Shown here: positions 22,812-29,853 of the stretch, piece by piece
How positions within the stretch are numbered: position 1 is the first letter of the stretch
Layout: every line of letters starts with the position of its first letter
Source of the DNA: DATFLS01 sp964413425
Lineage (GTDB): Bacteria; Fidelibacterota; JAANXI01
Assembly: GCA_964413425.1 (NCBI GenBank)
Contig: CAYPST010000046.1
Span: 1 to 29,853 of the forward strand
Direction: 5' to 3'
Length of the DNA: 29,853 nucleotides
Position numbers and translations under genes: made by a program
The notes under the pieces: generated by a model
Seen by the model: only the letters and a program-made list of their open reading frames with translations
Databases searched by the model: none
Told to the model about the DNA's origin: nothing

Positions 22812-24539
22812 TTATGGATCTCTGGCGGAAGAGAGAGACCGGTTTTGCTCCTCTGGTGTGAAAAGTGCCCTGGTGAAGATTGCCATCAGTGAGTCATGCC
22901 TGACAGTATCTCTGAGGTCATGTTTTTTGTAAAGCCCTTGAACAAAGCCCGTTGTACGAAATTGCCTGAGAAACCGCGGGTTCCGGGAAAGGACATGAAC
23001 CGGTGTCTGGTAACTATCGTTCTTGTTCACCAGCAGTGGCGGCTGGTGATCACCGAGAATGATCACAATACTCTGGTTCGAAACATTCTCAAGCAGAAAA
23101 TCCCGGATAACCTTGAATGCATAATGGATGGCATCTGCATATCCCCGCAGAAGGGAGATGTTTTGCGCATTTGTCGTTTGAGTGGCCTGATGCGGATGTT
23201 CTGCTGCCTGCTGGTAAGCGGAGTAAAAATCCATGCGGCTTTGCGCGTGGTTGAGATAGGGGGGAAGTGCAGCCGCTGTCCACGGCGCATGGCTTGTGAC
23301 CATCGGAAAATAGAAAAATACCGGTTCCGCAAAATCATTCAGCCAGGCTTTATCAGTCATATAGAGACTGTACTGGTCCGGAATCAGTCCCCATCCAAAC
23401 TGGGGAAACCCCTGATATGCGAGATCGTGATAGGTGATAACTGTATCGAACCGGTACTGATTCGAGAGCGGCAAACCGGGGCGAGTCCGGCTGGGGGGTT
23501 CGAGAATAAGCGTGTGGTAATTATTTTCCCGGAAGAAACGGAGGTACGTGGGAGTATGGGAGCTGGTTAAATAATCGTAAACCACCTGATTATCTATGTG
23601 TAATCCGGACAGCAGACTGGCGGTGGACAACCACGATCCCGAGCCGCTTACCGGAGCCGCGCTGTAATTGGTGACGGCGTGCCAGCCGGAATCGGTCAGT
23701 GTGGATTCTATGTCTGACAGCATTGGTATATATTCCTCCCTCAGTAATCTCCGCTCCGCTAAAATTTTCCCATAAGATTCTATAACGAAGATGTAGATAT
23801 CGGGTCGCAACGTTAAGGGAGCGAACTTTCGTTGTAACTGGACCTGTAATTTTTCTTTAAACTCCGGATTATGGGTTTCTCTATACAATGCAATGGAATT
23901 TTGTATGTTATGTCTGATGCGTCCGGAGATCAGCTGGGCGGGCGCGTCTTCCAATCTGGTATGCTGAATCTGGTGCATCCCCACCGTGCCTGCCAGCAAT
24001 AAGAAACCAAGCAGGAAAGGCGAAAGGTAAAATGGAGAATGTTGGAGGCCGTGCGCCAGAAGTCTCCATACGCCGGGGATCACTCCGATAAGAGTAAAAA
24101 GGAAGAGCCCGACAATCAGCAGAAGGAGGTGCCAATGAGCCTTAAATAGGTCAAAAAACAGGTATATACCGTCATTAATGAGAAAGAGATCATTGTATAA
24201 CAAGGGCTTCCTGCTGGCGAGCACCACGATCAGCTTCGAATAGATTTCATAGATCCACAAAATCGCATACAGAACAATGCAGCTGGACAGCATGAGGTTA
24301 TTTAATCGGATAGATTGGGTGCCATAGAGGAGATAGAGCAAGAGAAGCAGATCGATGCTTATCCAGAATGCGGAAAAAATGGACCAGTTTGTTTGAAAAT
24401 TTTCGCTGTGGAGATGCATATACCATACAAACCAGGAAGGAAGCAGGAGCAATAGATTCAGGAAGACATAAGACAGGAAGGGAAGCAACATCGGTATCTT
24501 CCCTGAGAATAAACCGGATAGCATTGCGTGATTTCCCAT
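22812..24539 (-). CDS. Membrane alkaline-phosphatase-superfamily (sulfatase/phosphoglycerol-transferase-like) protein
   Basis: 575 residues. The N-terminal 190 residues hold about five hydrophobic helices, and the rest is an extracytoplasmic catalytic domain, as in LtaS/MdoB/EptA-like transferases. Metal-site signatures are IYIFVIESYGK (first acidic ligand), APVSGSGSWLSTASLLSGL (the usual place of the Ser/Thr nucleophile), VTSHAPW and VIILGDHQPP (Asp-His). No Cys-x-Pro-x-Arg formylglycine motif is seen, which argues for phospho-transfer rather than sulfate hydrolysis. The donor and acceptor are unknown. It starts 15 nt after the dehydrogenase stop with a weak ribosome site; ATG 24524 is an alternative start. 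The 95-nt gap before the PTPS homolog is the only sizeable space in the operon. Confidence 0.85.
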   Translation of the reverse strand: MGNHAMLSGLFSGKIPMLLPFLSYVFLNLLLLLPSWFVWYMHLHSENFQTNWSIFSAFWISIDLLLLLYLLYGTQSIRLNNLMLSSCIVLYAILWIYEIYSKLIVVLASRKPLLYNDLFLINDGIYLFFDLFKAHWHLLLLIVGLFLFTLIGVIPGVWRLLAHGLQHSPFYLSPFLLGFLLLAGTVGMHQIQHTRLEDAPAQLISGRIRHNIQNSIALYRETHNPEFKEKLQVQLQRKFAPLTLRPDIYIFVIESYGKILAERRLLREEYIPMLSDIESTLTDSGWHAVTNYSAAPVSGSGSWLSTASLLSGLHIDNQVVYDYLTSSHTPTYLRFFRENNYHTLILEPPSRTRPGLPLSNQYRFDTVITYHDLAYQGFPQFGWGLIPDQYSLYMTDKAWLNDFAEPVFFYFPMVTSHAPWTAAALPPYLNHAQSRMDFYSAYQQAAEHPHQATQTTNAQNISLLRGYADAIHYAFKVIRDFLLENVSNQSIVIILGDHQPPLLVNKNDSYQTPVHVLSRNPRFLRQFRTTGFVQGLYKKHDLRDTVRHDSLMAIFTRALFTPEEQNRSLSSARDP

Positions 24540-24554
24540 AGTAATTGTGATGTG

Positions 24555-25583
24555 CTACTGATAAGTGATTACTATTTGAATGGTATCTTCATTCGCATTC
24601 TCCAGCAAGTTGAAAGCGTCCTGTGCCCTGTGAACCGGAAAGCGATGGGTAATGAGTTTTGCAGGACGAATATTGGAAAGCATATTTAGTGCGACCGCCA
24701 TCCTTCGTTTTTTGTTCCAGCGTCCCGAGAATCTCGAATGAATGCTGCTCACCTGGCTGCTTATCATCCGGATTTTACTTCGATGGAAAGCACTTCCCAA
24801 ATCGAGTGAAGCCGTCTTGATCCCATACCAGCTGCCGATGATGAGTCGACCCTCGTAACCGGTGACTGCAATGGCGTCGTTCAAAGCATCCGGGGAACCG
24901 GAGAGTTCGTAAACCAAATCGAAATCCGAAGATGAACTATTGATTCGAAGCATGTTACGAATTTCCTCAAGGATGTTTGATCCCGCCGGATTGAGTGCAT
25001 GATCGGCTCCGAACTCGACAGAGAATTGGCGTCTCAGTTGAGAGAAGTCTACAGTTATCACCAGTGCCAGCGGGAATTTGTTCAGCAATGCAGTCGTAAG
25101 CAATCCCACCACGCCCTGACCAAAGACTCCGACACGCTCGCCAATGAGGGGCTGTCCATCCATGAGGAAATTGACAGCGGTTTCCATATTTGCGAGAAAG
25201 ACGGCATCTTCTGATGAGAGCGTCTCCGGGAGTGGGATAAGATCATTCACAGACGCAGTAAAATAAGTTTCATGGGGATGGAAAGCAAAGACCCGGGTAT
25301 CACGCAATTCCTTTTGAATCTCCGCGCCCGTTTCGACAATGTTTCCCACCAGGGCATAGCCGTATTTGAGCGGATATCGGAAGGTCCCGGAATAGGCTTT
25401 GAGAGAGGGATCCATCGTCATTTCTTTGGGAACGTTCCCATGGTAGATCAGCGATTCTGTTCCTGCGCTAATTCCCGATAAAAGCGTCTCCACGACCACT
25501 TCATCGGGCTCCGGAAACGGGAGAGGTTCGTCTCGGATTTCAATCTTCTCATTTCCGTGAAAGTACAGGCTTTTGCGTTTCAC
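24555..25583 (-). CDS. Zinc-less medium-chain dehydrogenase/reductase, BchC-like
   Basis: 343 residues from GTG 25583, in a GTGA overlap with the preceding reductase; TTG 25595 is the alternative. The MDR fold is clear: an N-terminal GroES-like domain with LSGISAGTES where zinc enzymes have G-I-C-G-T-D, and a Rossmann strand GVFGQGVVGLLTTALL for NAD(P)H. The catalytic Cys is Ser, the G-H-E motif reads G-Y-A, the structural Cys4 lobe is absent, and the whole protein contains no cysteine. The S-G-I-S-(A/T)-G-T-E pattern resembles BchC (bacteriochlorophyllide hydroxyethyl dehydrogenase), known to be zinc-free, but no other pigment gene is here. It likely oxidises or reduces a side-chain alcohol/ketone of the pathway product. 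Confidence 0.88.
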   Translation of the reverse strand: MKRKSLYFHGNEKIEIRDEPLPFPEPDEVVVETLLSGISAGTESLIYHGNVPKEMTMDPSLKAYSGTFRYPLKYGYALVGNIVETGAEIQKELRDTRVFAFHPHETYFTASVNDLIPLPETLSSEDAVFLANMETAVNFLMDGQPLIGERVGVFGQGVVGLLTTALLNKFPLALVITVDFSQLRRQFSVEFGADHALNPAGSNILEEIRNMLRINSSSSDFDLVYELSGSPDALNDAIAVTGYEGRLIIGSWYGIKTASLDLGSAFHRSKIRMISSQVSSIHSRFSGRWNKKRRMAVALNMLSNIRPAKLITHRFPVHRAQDAFNLLENANEDTIQIVITYQ

Positions 25584-26341
25584 GAAGAAGTCCAATCCAT
25601 TGCGCCCCAGACCACCAGGTCTTTTCCAATGGGAACGTGCCGAAGATTTCGGACGAAGGGACGAGCACGCTGCAGATCAAAAGCCAGATCCTTGATGCCG
25701 GGCATCCCGCCAAGGATCTGTGGTGCGATAGTGAGAACAATGATATCAACCAGTTGTTGGTTGAAAAAGCTGGTTAAGATTTGTGAACCGCCTTCCACCA
25801 TGACTGTTTTGATATTCCGCTCGTACAGTTTCCTGAGCAATACCCCGAGATCAACTTTTTTATCCGGCGTAGCGTCAAGAAGGAGAATTTCAGCACCCAG
25901 GGATTCCAGATCATTCAGCGCCTGCTTCCCGGCGAATGTGGTTGTGGCTATAATGGGTTTGACCTGATTATTCTGAAGCAGTCTGCATTGAAAGGGGGTA
26001 CGCAGTCGGCTGTCAACGATGACCGGTTTAGGATCCTGCCCGTTGGTTAATCGAGTGGTAAGTAATGGATCATCGGCAAGGACGGTGCCTACCCCAATCA
26101 GGATAGCGTCATGCATTGCCCGCAGCCCATGGGTGACCTGGAGAGATTGCCTGCCGCTGATATGAAACTGTTCTCCCGCCTGCAGGGTGATGGACCCATC
26201 CAGACTTTGCGCGTAACTCACAGTTATCGCCGGTTTGTGGCTCCTGCTGGCCTGGGATGATTGGGAAAGCAAATCATGAACGTCATTCAGCACCTGTTCT
26301 TGAAGAGGAATTTCCTGTGTGGATACTTTTTCTGTTATCAT
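25580..26341 (-). CDS. RibD C-terminal-domain / DHFR-like reductase, stand-alone (first gene of the operon)
   Basis: 253 residues from ATG 26341; GGAAGGA directly upstream decides this over the longer frame to 26386. This fold reduces ribosylamino-pyrimidinones (riboflavin pathway) or pterin/folate-like rings with NADPH. PAITVSYAQSLDGSIT opens the domain, RAMHDAILIGVGTVLADDPLLT is the signature loop, and VMVEGGSQI closes the NADPH site. No deaminase domain with zinc Cys/His is fused, so it is not a complete RibD. Its position at the head of an operon with a PTPS-fold enzyme suggests reduction of a GTP-derived pyrimidine or pterin intermediate. It ends in a 4-bp GTGA overlap with the dehydrogenase. 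Confidence 0.88.
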   Translation of the reverse strand: MITEKVSTQEIPLQEQVLNDVHDLLSQSSQASRSHKPAITVSYAQSLDGSITLQAGEQFHISGRQSLQVTHGLRAMHDAILIGVGTVLADDPLLTTRLTNGQDPKPVIVDSRLRTPFQCRLLQNNQVKPIIATTTFAGKQALNDLESLGAEILLLDATPDKKVDLGVLLRKLYERNIKTVMVEGGSQILTSFFNQQLVDIIVLTIAPQILGGMPGIKDLAFDLQRARPFVRNLRHVPIGKDLVVWGAMDWTSS

Positions 26342-26360
26342 AAATCCTTCCATAAATATT

Positions 26361-26388
26361 ATTCTAACGAACAGAGTTCTGTCCACAA
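26361..26388 (-). promoter_or_regulatory. Candidate operon promoter with a palindromic operator in the spacer
   Basis: On the minus strand TTGTGG (-35, 26388-26383) and TAGAAT (-10, 26366-26361) are 16 nt apart. The spacer contains the perfect 12-bp palindrome ACAGA-AC-TCTGT (26382-26371), well placed for a repressor. The predicted leader before ATG 26341 would be only about a dozen nt. Confidence 0.4.
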
Positions 26389-26504
26389 AAATAATGGTGC
26401 ATTAATTATATGATGTTTCTTGTAATAATTAAAGCAAAGATTATGTCATTCCGCGTAGTGAGCTGCAACAGAACGTGCACACCGGGAAATTGGTCATTGC
26501 CCTC

Positions 26505-26531
26505 CTGACATATTTCTTAACTGCCTATAAT
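26505..26531 (+). promoter_or_regulatory. Candidate promoter for the CheA-like gene
   Basis: CTGACA (26505-26510) and a consensus TATAAT (26526-26531) are 15 nt apart, slightly short for sigma-70, about 100 bp before the kinase ATG. It is oriented away from the divergent operon. Confidence 0.35.
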
Positions 26532-26599
26532 TCCATAAAAATGAAGGCATGAATACTAAAGATTCGATACCACTCGTCGATAAAAAAGAAAGGTGAACA

Positions 26600-26656
26600 A
26601 TGGATTATTCTTACCATATAGAAGGCGATTATGACTTCGTCTCGCAGTCTGAGTAG
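26600..26656 (+). CDS. 18-codon upstream overlapping ORF at the cheA start
   Basis: ATG 26600 with a good AAAGGTG ribosome site opens MDYSYHIEGDYDFVSQSE and stops at 26654-26656. This is 26 nt past the start of the CheA-like gene, in a different frame. The arrangement is that of a leader peptide used for translational coupling. Whether it is translated is unknown. The cheA start itself has GAAGGCG just upstream. Confidence 0.4.
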   Translation: MDYSYHIEGDYDFVSQSE

Positions 26657-29480
26657 TATCCTGGATGAAATTGTATCTGAGCTTATCCTCATCGATCCGG
26701 AAAGTTCCGGGAATTTAGCCAATCTGAGTGAACTTGTCGGAGCACTGGAAGAGGAGATTCCCGAAGAATACCATCAGCAGCTGGTGGAATATTTAGGGCA
26801 GATGTCTGAAGGAGATTCTCCCCGGCAGTCCATAACTGATGCCATCGAAAACTTTCAGGAGAGTGTTGAATCGATTATGTCCTATTATCAGGACGCCGAT
26901 GAAAATTCGGATGAGGAGAGTGCCTCAGCTGGAGCGTCATTCGACTCTGGCGGTGAGCTGCCGGAATATCTGGAGGATCCAACCCTGCTGGAGGATTTCC
27001 TTGTTGAAGCGGAAGAGCACCTCGAGTCGGCAGAAAAACATTTGATAGCGCTTGAGAAAAATCAGGAAAACCGGGAACTCATCGATGCAATTTTTCGTCC
27101 GTTTCATACAATTAAAGGTATTGCGGGTTTTCTCGCTCTTTATGATATCGAAGAAATAGCGCATGTGTATGAAGATTTTTTGGATGATGCCAGAGAGGGG
27201 CGCCGAACCATTACTCGTCGGGCTGTTGACTTCATCCTGCAGGCAATTGACGCCATACGTGAGATTATGGACGCATTAAGAACGAGCCTGGAAACCGGTA
27301 CGGAAGTACGCCACTCTGTTAATGTGGATGCCGTGCTGTCGGATATTCGTTCGTACGATCCTGAAGCAGCGGCTGAAAATGAAGCGGGAGTTCCGCAAGA
27401 CTTCAGCGGTCAACAAGATGCCATCGATTTTCCGGAGTCCTCTCACGAGACGGAAGTAACGTCAGAGGAAGGGGGTGAAGAGGTACGAGATACACTCGAA
27501 TCCACCGCATCAGAGGATAGTACGGGGGCAGTTGAAAGCGATTCCGAGGAAGTCGCTCCCTCTCCGGACGGAGATCCGGAAGAGGCCGCCGGATCAAGTC
27601 AGGAAACGGATATGCCTGAGAAGGCATCACCGGGACCGCCTCAGGAGATCCCGGGTTCTGCTGAGTTGCCGTCAGAGAGTGCTGATACTGCAGAGGACAC
27701 CCTCCCCGAGGCGTTGCAGGACCCGGAGCTGTTGCAGGATTTTCTCCAGGAATCGGAGGAGTACCTGAGCAGCGTAGAGCAGAATCTCATCGAGTGGGAG
27801 AATGACCCGGAGAATCTGGACATCGTCAATGATATTTTCCGGCCGTTCCATACGATAAAAGGGGTAGCGGGATTTCTCAACCTGCCTGAGATCGAAACAC
27901 TCTCCCATGAATTTGAACATTTGCTCGGTCAGGCACGAGAAAGTAAAATCAGATTACAATCCGAAATTACGGATTTGATATTAACAGGTGTTGATGCTCT
28001 GCGCGGTATGATGGAGGCGCTCCGGTCCAGTATCGAAGCGGGGAAGTTGCTTCCTCATAATATAGAGATTACCCCTCTGATCGAGAAAATTCAGGCGATT
28101 CCATCCGGAGAAGTTCCTTTGGGAGATCAGGCAAAGCACACAACTGAAGAGGAAGAAACACCCGGGCATCAACAGGCTGGTGACAACGGGGCTACCCGGG
28201 AAAAGAGTACCCCGAGTGCTGTTAGTACACAGCGGCGGAAAAGTGGATCGGCGGTGAAAGTTGATATCAATAAGATGGATCATTTGATTGATATGGTCGG
28301 GGAGCTGGTGATCGTGCAGAATATGGTGGCGCAGAATCCGATTGTCCGGGGAGCGACTGATAAACGATTACTGGCGGACATTTCGCAATTGAAGCGGATT
28401 ACCTCCACACTGCAGAACATTTCCATGTCCTTACGAATGGTGCCTATTGAGGCGACGTTCCGCAAAATGCAGAGAATTGTGCGCGATCTGGCGCATAAAT
28501 CGGGCAAGAAGATTGACTTACGGCTCTCGGGAGAACAAACCGAGATCGATCGGAATATGGTGGAAACACTCTATGTTCCTCTTGTTCATATGATTCGTAA
28601 TGCCTGTGACCATGGGATTGAGATGCCTGACCAGAGAGCGGAAGCCGGCAAGAATCCTACCGGGACGGTTCATCTGAATGCCTACCAGCGAGGTGGAAAT
28701 ATCGTCATCGAAATCTCCGATGACGGGGCGGGATTAAACAAGCAGTCGATTTTGAATAAAGCGAAGGAACGGGACTTGGTACCCTCGGAAGAGAGCTTGA
28801 CCGACAAACAAATTTACGAGTTGCTGTTTCATCCGGGTTTTTCTACCGCTCACCAGGTGACTGAGGTCTCTGGCCGGGGAGTGGGAATGGATGTGGTTCG
28901 GCGCACTGTCGAGCAGATGCGGGGACAAATTGATATCGAAACAACGCCGGGGGAGGGGACCGCATTTTATATCCGGCTGCCGCTGACTCTCGCTATTATT
29001 GATGGAGTGATTGTTCGGGTAGGTGACCAGCGGTACGTCATTCCCACGTTAGCAATTGAGGAGTCCGTGCAGGTTTCGGAAAATCACTGCAACATTATTG
29101 CGGGACGCGGTGAAACCATTATGGTGCGTGATCATATTTTCCCGCTCATCCGGTTGCACCATCTTTTCAATGTAAAGGACGCCGTACCCAATCCCTGGGA
29201 GGGCATAGTTATGCTGGTTGACCTGGGTGGCGACCATGCCGGAATTCTGGTCGATGAATTAGTGGATAAGCAGGAAGTGGTCATTAAGTCAATGGGGAAG
29301 CACTTCCAGTCCATACCCGGTGTGTCAGGAGGAGCGATTCTGGGAGATGGTTCAGTCGGACTCATTCTGGATGTATCGAACCTTCTGGTGGTGCGAGATG
29401 AAAAAACCAGGGAAGAAGAACAGGCCTCCGGGACACAGAATGGAAATTCTCATGCACCGGCAGTGATGATCGATTCATGA
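26631..29480 (+). CDS. cheA: CheA-like histidine kinase with two Hpt domains and a CheW-like domain
   Basis: 949 residues. The N-terminal 1-100 region is helical and unassigned. Hpt1 (about 115-215) carries H159 and Hpt2 (about 363-465) carries H407, both in the motif RPFHTIKG-x-AGFL. Acidic, Pro/Ser-rich linkers (about 225-355 and 475-535) separate the domains. The dimerisation helices start near 541, the ATPase core has N657 in MIRNACDHGIE, then SDDGAGL and GRGVGMDVV, and a CheW-like domain spans about 785-925. It would autophosphorylate both Hpt histidines and phosphorylate a CheY/CheB-like regulator controlling motility, pili or another output. No receptor, CheW, CheY or CheB gene lies within the window; they may lie downstream. 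It is divergent from the six-gene operon. Confidence 0.93.
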   Translation: MTSSRSLSSILDEIVSELILIDPESSGNLANLSELVGALEEEIPEEYHQQLVEYLGQMSEGDSPRQSITDAIENFQESVESIMSYYQDADENSDEESASAGASFDSGGELPEYLEDPTLLEDFLVEAEEHLESAEKHLIALEKNQENRELIDAIFRPFHTIKGIAGFLALYDIEEIAHVYEDFLDDAREGRRTITRRAVDFILQAIDAIREIMDALRTSLETGTEVRHSVNVDAVLSDIRSYDPEAAAENEAGVPQDFSGQQDAIDFPESSHETEVTSEEGGEEVRDTLESTASEDSTGAVESDSEEVAPSPDGDPEEAAGSSQETDMPEKASPGPPQEIPGSAELPSESADTAEDTLPEALQDPELLQDFLQESEEYLSSVEQNLIEWENDPENLDIVNDIFRPFHTIKGVAGFLNLPEIETLSHEFEHLLGQARESKIRLQSEITDLILTGVDALRGMMEALRSSIEAGKLLPHNIEITPLIEKIQAIPSGEVPLGDQAKHTTEEEETPGHQQAGDNGATREKSTPSAVSTQRRKSGSAVKVDINKMDHLIDMVGELVIVQNMVAQNPIVRGATDKRLLADISQLKRITSTLQNISMSLRMVPIEATFRKMQRIVRDLAHKSGKKIDLRLSGEQTEIDRNMVETLYVPLVHMIRNACDHGIEMPDQRAEAGKNPTGTVHLNAYQRGGNIVIEISDDGAGLNKQSILNKAKERDLVPSEESLTDKQIYELLFHPGFSTAHQVTEVSGRGVGMDVVRRTVEQMRGQIDIETTPGEGTAFYIRLPLTLAIIDGVIVRVGDQRYVIPTLAIEESVQVSENHCNIIAGRGETIMVRDHIFPLIRLHHLFNVKDAVPNPWEGIVMLVDLGGDHAGILVDELVDKQEVVIKSMGKHFQSIPGVSGGAILGDGSVGLILDVSNLLVVRDEKTREEEQASGTQNGNSHAPAVMIDS

Positions 29481-29522
29481 GACCACTATATCCCGAGAGG
29501 GATCCCGGTGGGAGAAACCACT

Positions 29523-29589
29523 GCCTGCCCCGACACGTCGGGGAATGAACACAGCCTGTCCCGATTTGTCGGGGAATTATCACGAATGA
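29523..29589 (+). repeat. Tandem pair of hairpin-family repeats
   Basis: Two adjacent units read GCCTGCCCCGACACGTCGGG (29523-29542, then GAAT) and GCCTGTCCCGATTTGTCGGG (29554-29573, then GAAT), the second followed by CACGAATGA. Each forms a 5-7 bp stem around a 2-4 nt loop. Relatives are at about 4621, 17818 and, inverted, about 18043-18090. Confidence 0.65.
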
Positions 29590-29719
29590 CTTGAAAACAA
29601 TAAGAAGTTCATATGACTATTCAATCTGTTCAGGAACATCAACGGCAAGGAAGCCGAACGGGAAACTTTCCGGGCGTAGGGCCCCTCTCCAATGCGGAGT
29701 TGCGCATCCAATTCCCTGC

Positions 29720-29744
29720 TTTCCTGAGCTAACTTAATAGGCAT
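29720..29744 (+). repeat. 25-nt motif, second copy
   Basis: 22 of 25 positions agree with 17772-17796 (TTTCCTGAG, ACTTAATAG and CAT blocks). It lies in the gap after cheA, in the same strand orientation as copy 1. Confidence 0.6.
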
Positions 29745-29853
29745 TAAAGTGTATTGTTAATACGTAAAATAATTAAATTAAATAAATGAACTCCTAATAA
29801 TATAAAATTAAAATTTCTTCCAGGTACTTTTTAGAGTGGACTCATCCATAACA

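Larger units (their letters stand above)
29481..29853. other. Terminal intergenic region with repeat copies
   Basis: No gene is seen. It contains a tandem pair of the CCTGTCCCG-loop-CGGGGAAT hairpin family and the 25-nt motif at 29720-29744, then an A/T-rich stretch (about 29755-29830) to the window end. A small ATCCC-GAGA-GGGAT stem lies just after the cheA stop, without a T run. Confidence 0.55.

Noticed and set aside
24555..25583. Annotation as bacteriochlorophyllide dehydrogenase bchC
   Set aside because: The resemblance is limited to the zinc-less active-site pattern; no other photosynthetic pigment gene is visible.
1..29853. tRNA, rRNA, riboswitch, transposase or phage-defence genes
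   Set aside because: Reading all gaps by eye gave no tRNA T-loop/anticodon pattern, no known riboswitch core and no transposase or defence-type protein signature.

Overview
This window is bacterial chromosome of roughly balanced base composition, with long intergenic gaps that are rich in short repeats. The lineage cannot be fixed from sequence alone. The short-form glucose-6-phosphate isomerase, a large PAS/GAF hybrid histidine kinase, a double-Hpt CheA, DagK and PlsC-type lipid enzymes, and starts that often lack a strong Shine-Dalgarno site fit a Gram-negative-type bacterium, perhaps of the FCB/Calditrichota/Marinimicrobia sphere. That placement is a low-confidence inference. I saw no rRNA, tRNA, CRISPR array, transposase or phage gene.

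Layout. Positions 1-10677 are all plus strand: a partial reading frame at the edge, glucose-6-phosphate isomerase, a secreted EEP-fold phosphodiesterase, pterin-4a-carbinolamine dehydratase, a PolB-like DEDD exonuclease, an MFS transporter, a homocysteine S-methyltransferase-type enzyme, a YprB-type RNase H-fold protein with a TPR-like tail, and an overlapping DagK-type lipid kinase/PlsC acyltransferase pair. Positions 10854-12700 hold three thiol-redox genes: OsmC, a membrane-anchored rhodanese and a VKOR-like protein. Positions 13040-17365 are a 1441-residue hybrid histidine kinase. Positions 18244-20079 carry a CDP-alcohol phosphotransferase followed by an ICMT/PEMT-like membrane methyltransferase. 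Positions 26341-20270 (minus strand) form a tight six-gene operon: RibD-C-type reductase, zinc-less BchC-like dehydrogenase, membrane alkaline-phosphatase-superfamily transferase, divergent 6-pyruvoyl-tetrahydropterin-synthase homolog, GT4 glycosyltransferase and SAM methyltransferase. A CheA-like kinase with two Hpt domains diverges from it and fills 26631-29480.

The most interesting unit is the six-gene operon. It combines pteridine- or pyrimidine-type chemistry (PTPS fold plus RibD-C reductase), a cysteine-free MDR oxidoreductase, and glycosyl, methyl and membrane phospho/sulfo-transfer steps. Together these suggest a dedicated route to a modified, perhaps glycosylated, pterin-like small molecule or cofactor. 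The PTPS homolog keeps the three zinc histidines and the substrate-anchoring glutamates but has lost the catalytic Cys, Asp and His positions of QueD/PTPS, so it probably does not do the textbook reaction.

The intergenic DNA holds several dispersed repeat families: 7-nt and 8-nt tandem repeats, a MITE-like element at 2711-2909, a roughly 150-bp repeat present at 10682 and 17451, a CCTGTCCCG-loop-CGGGGAAT hairpin family, and a near-palindromic element at 17811-18095. These look like non-autonomous mobile or structured repeats, and none overlaps a convincing protein gene.
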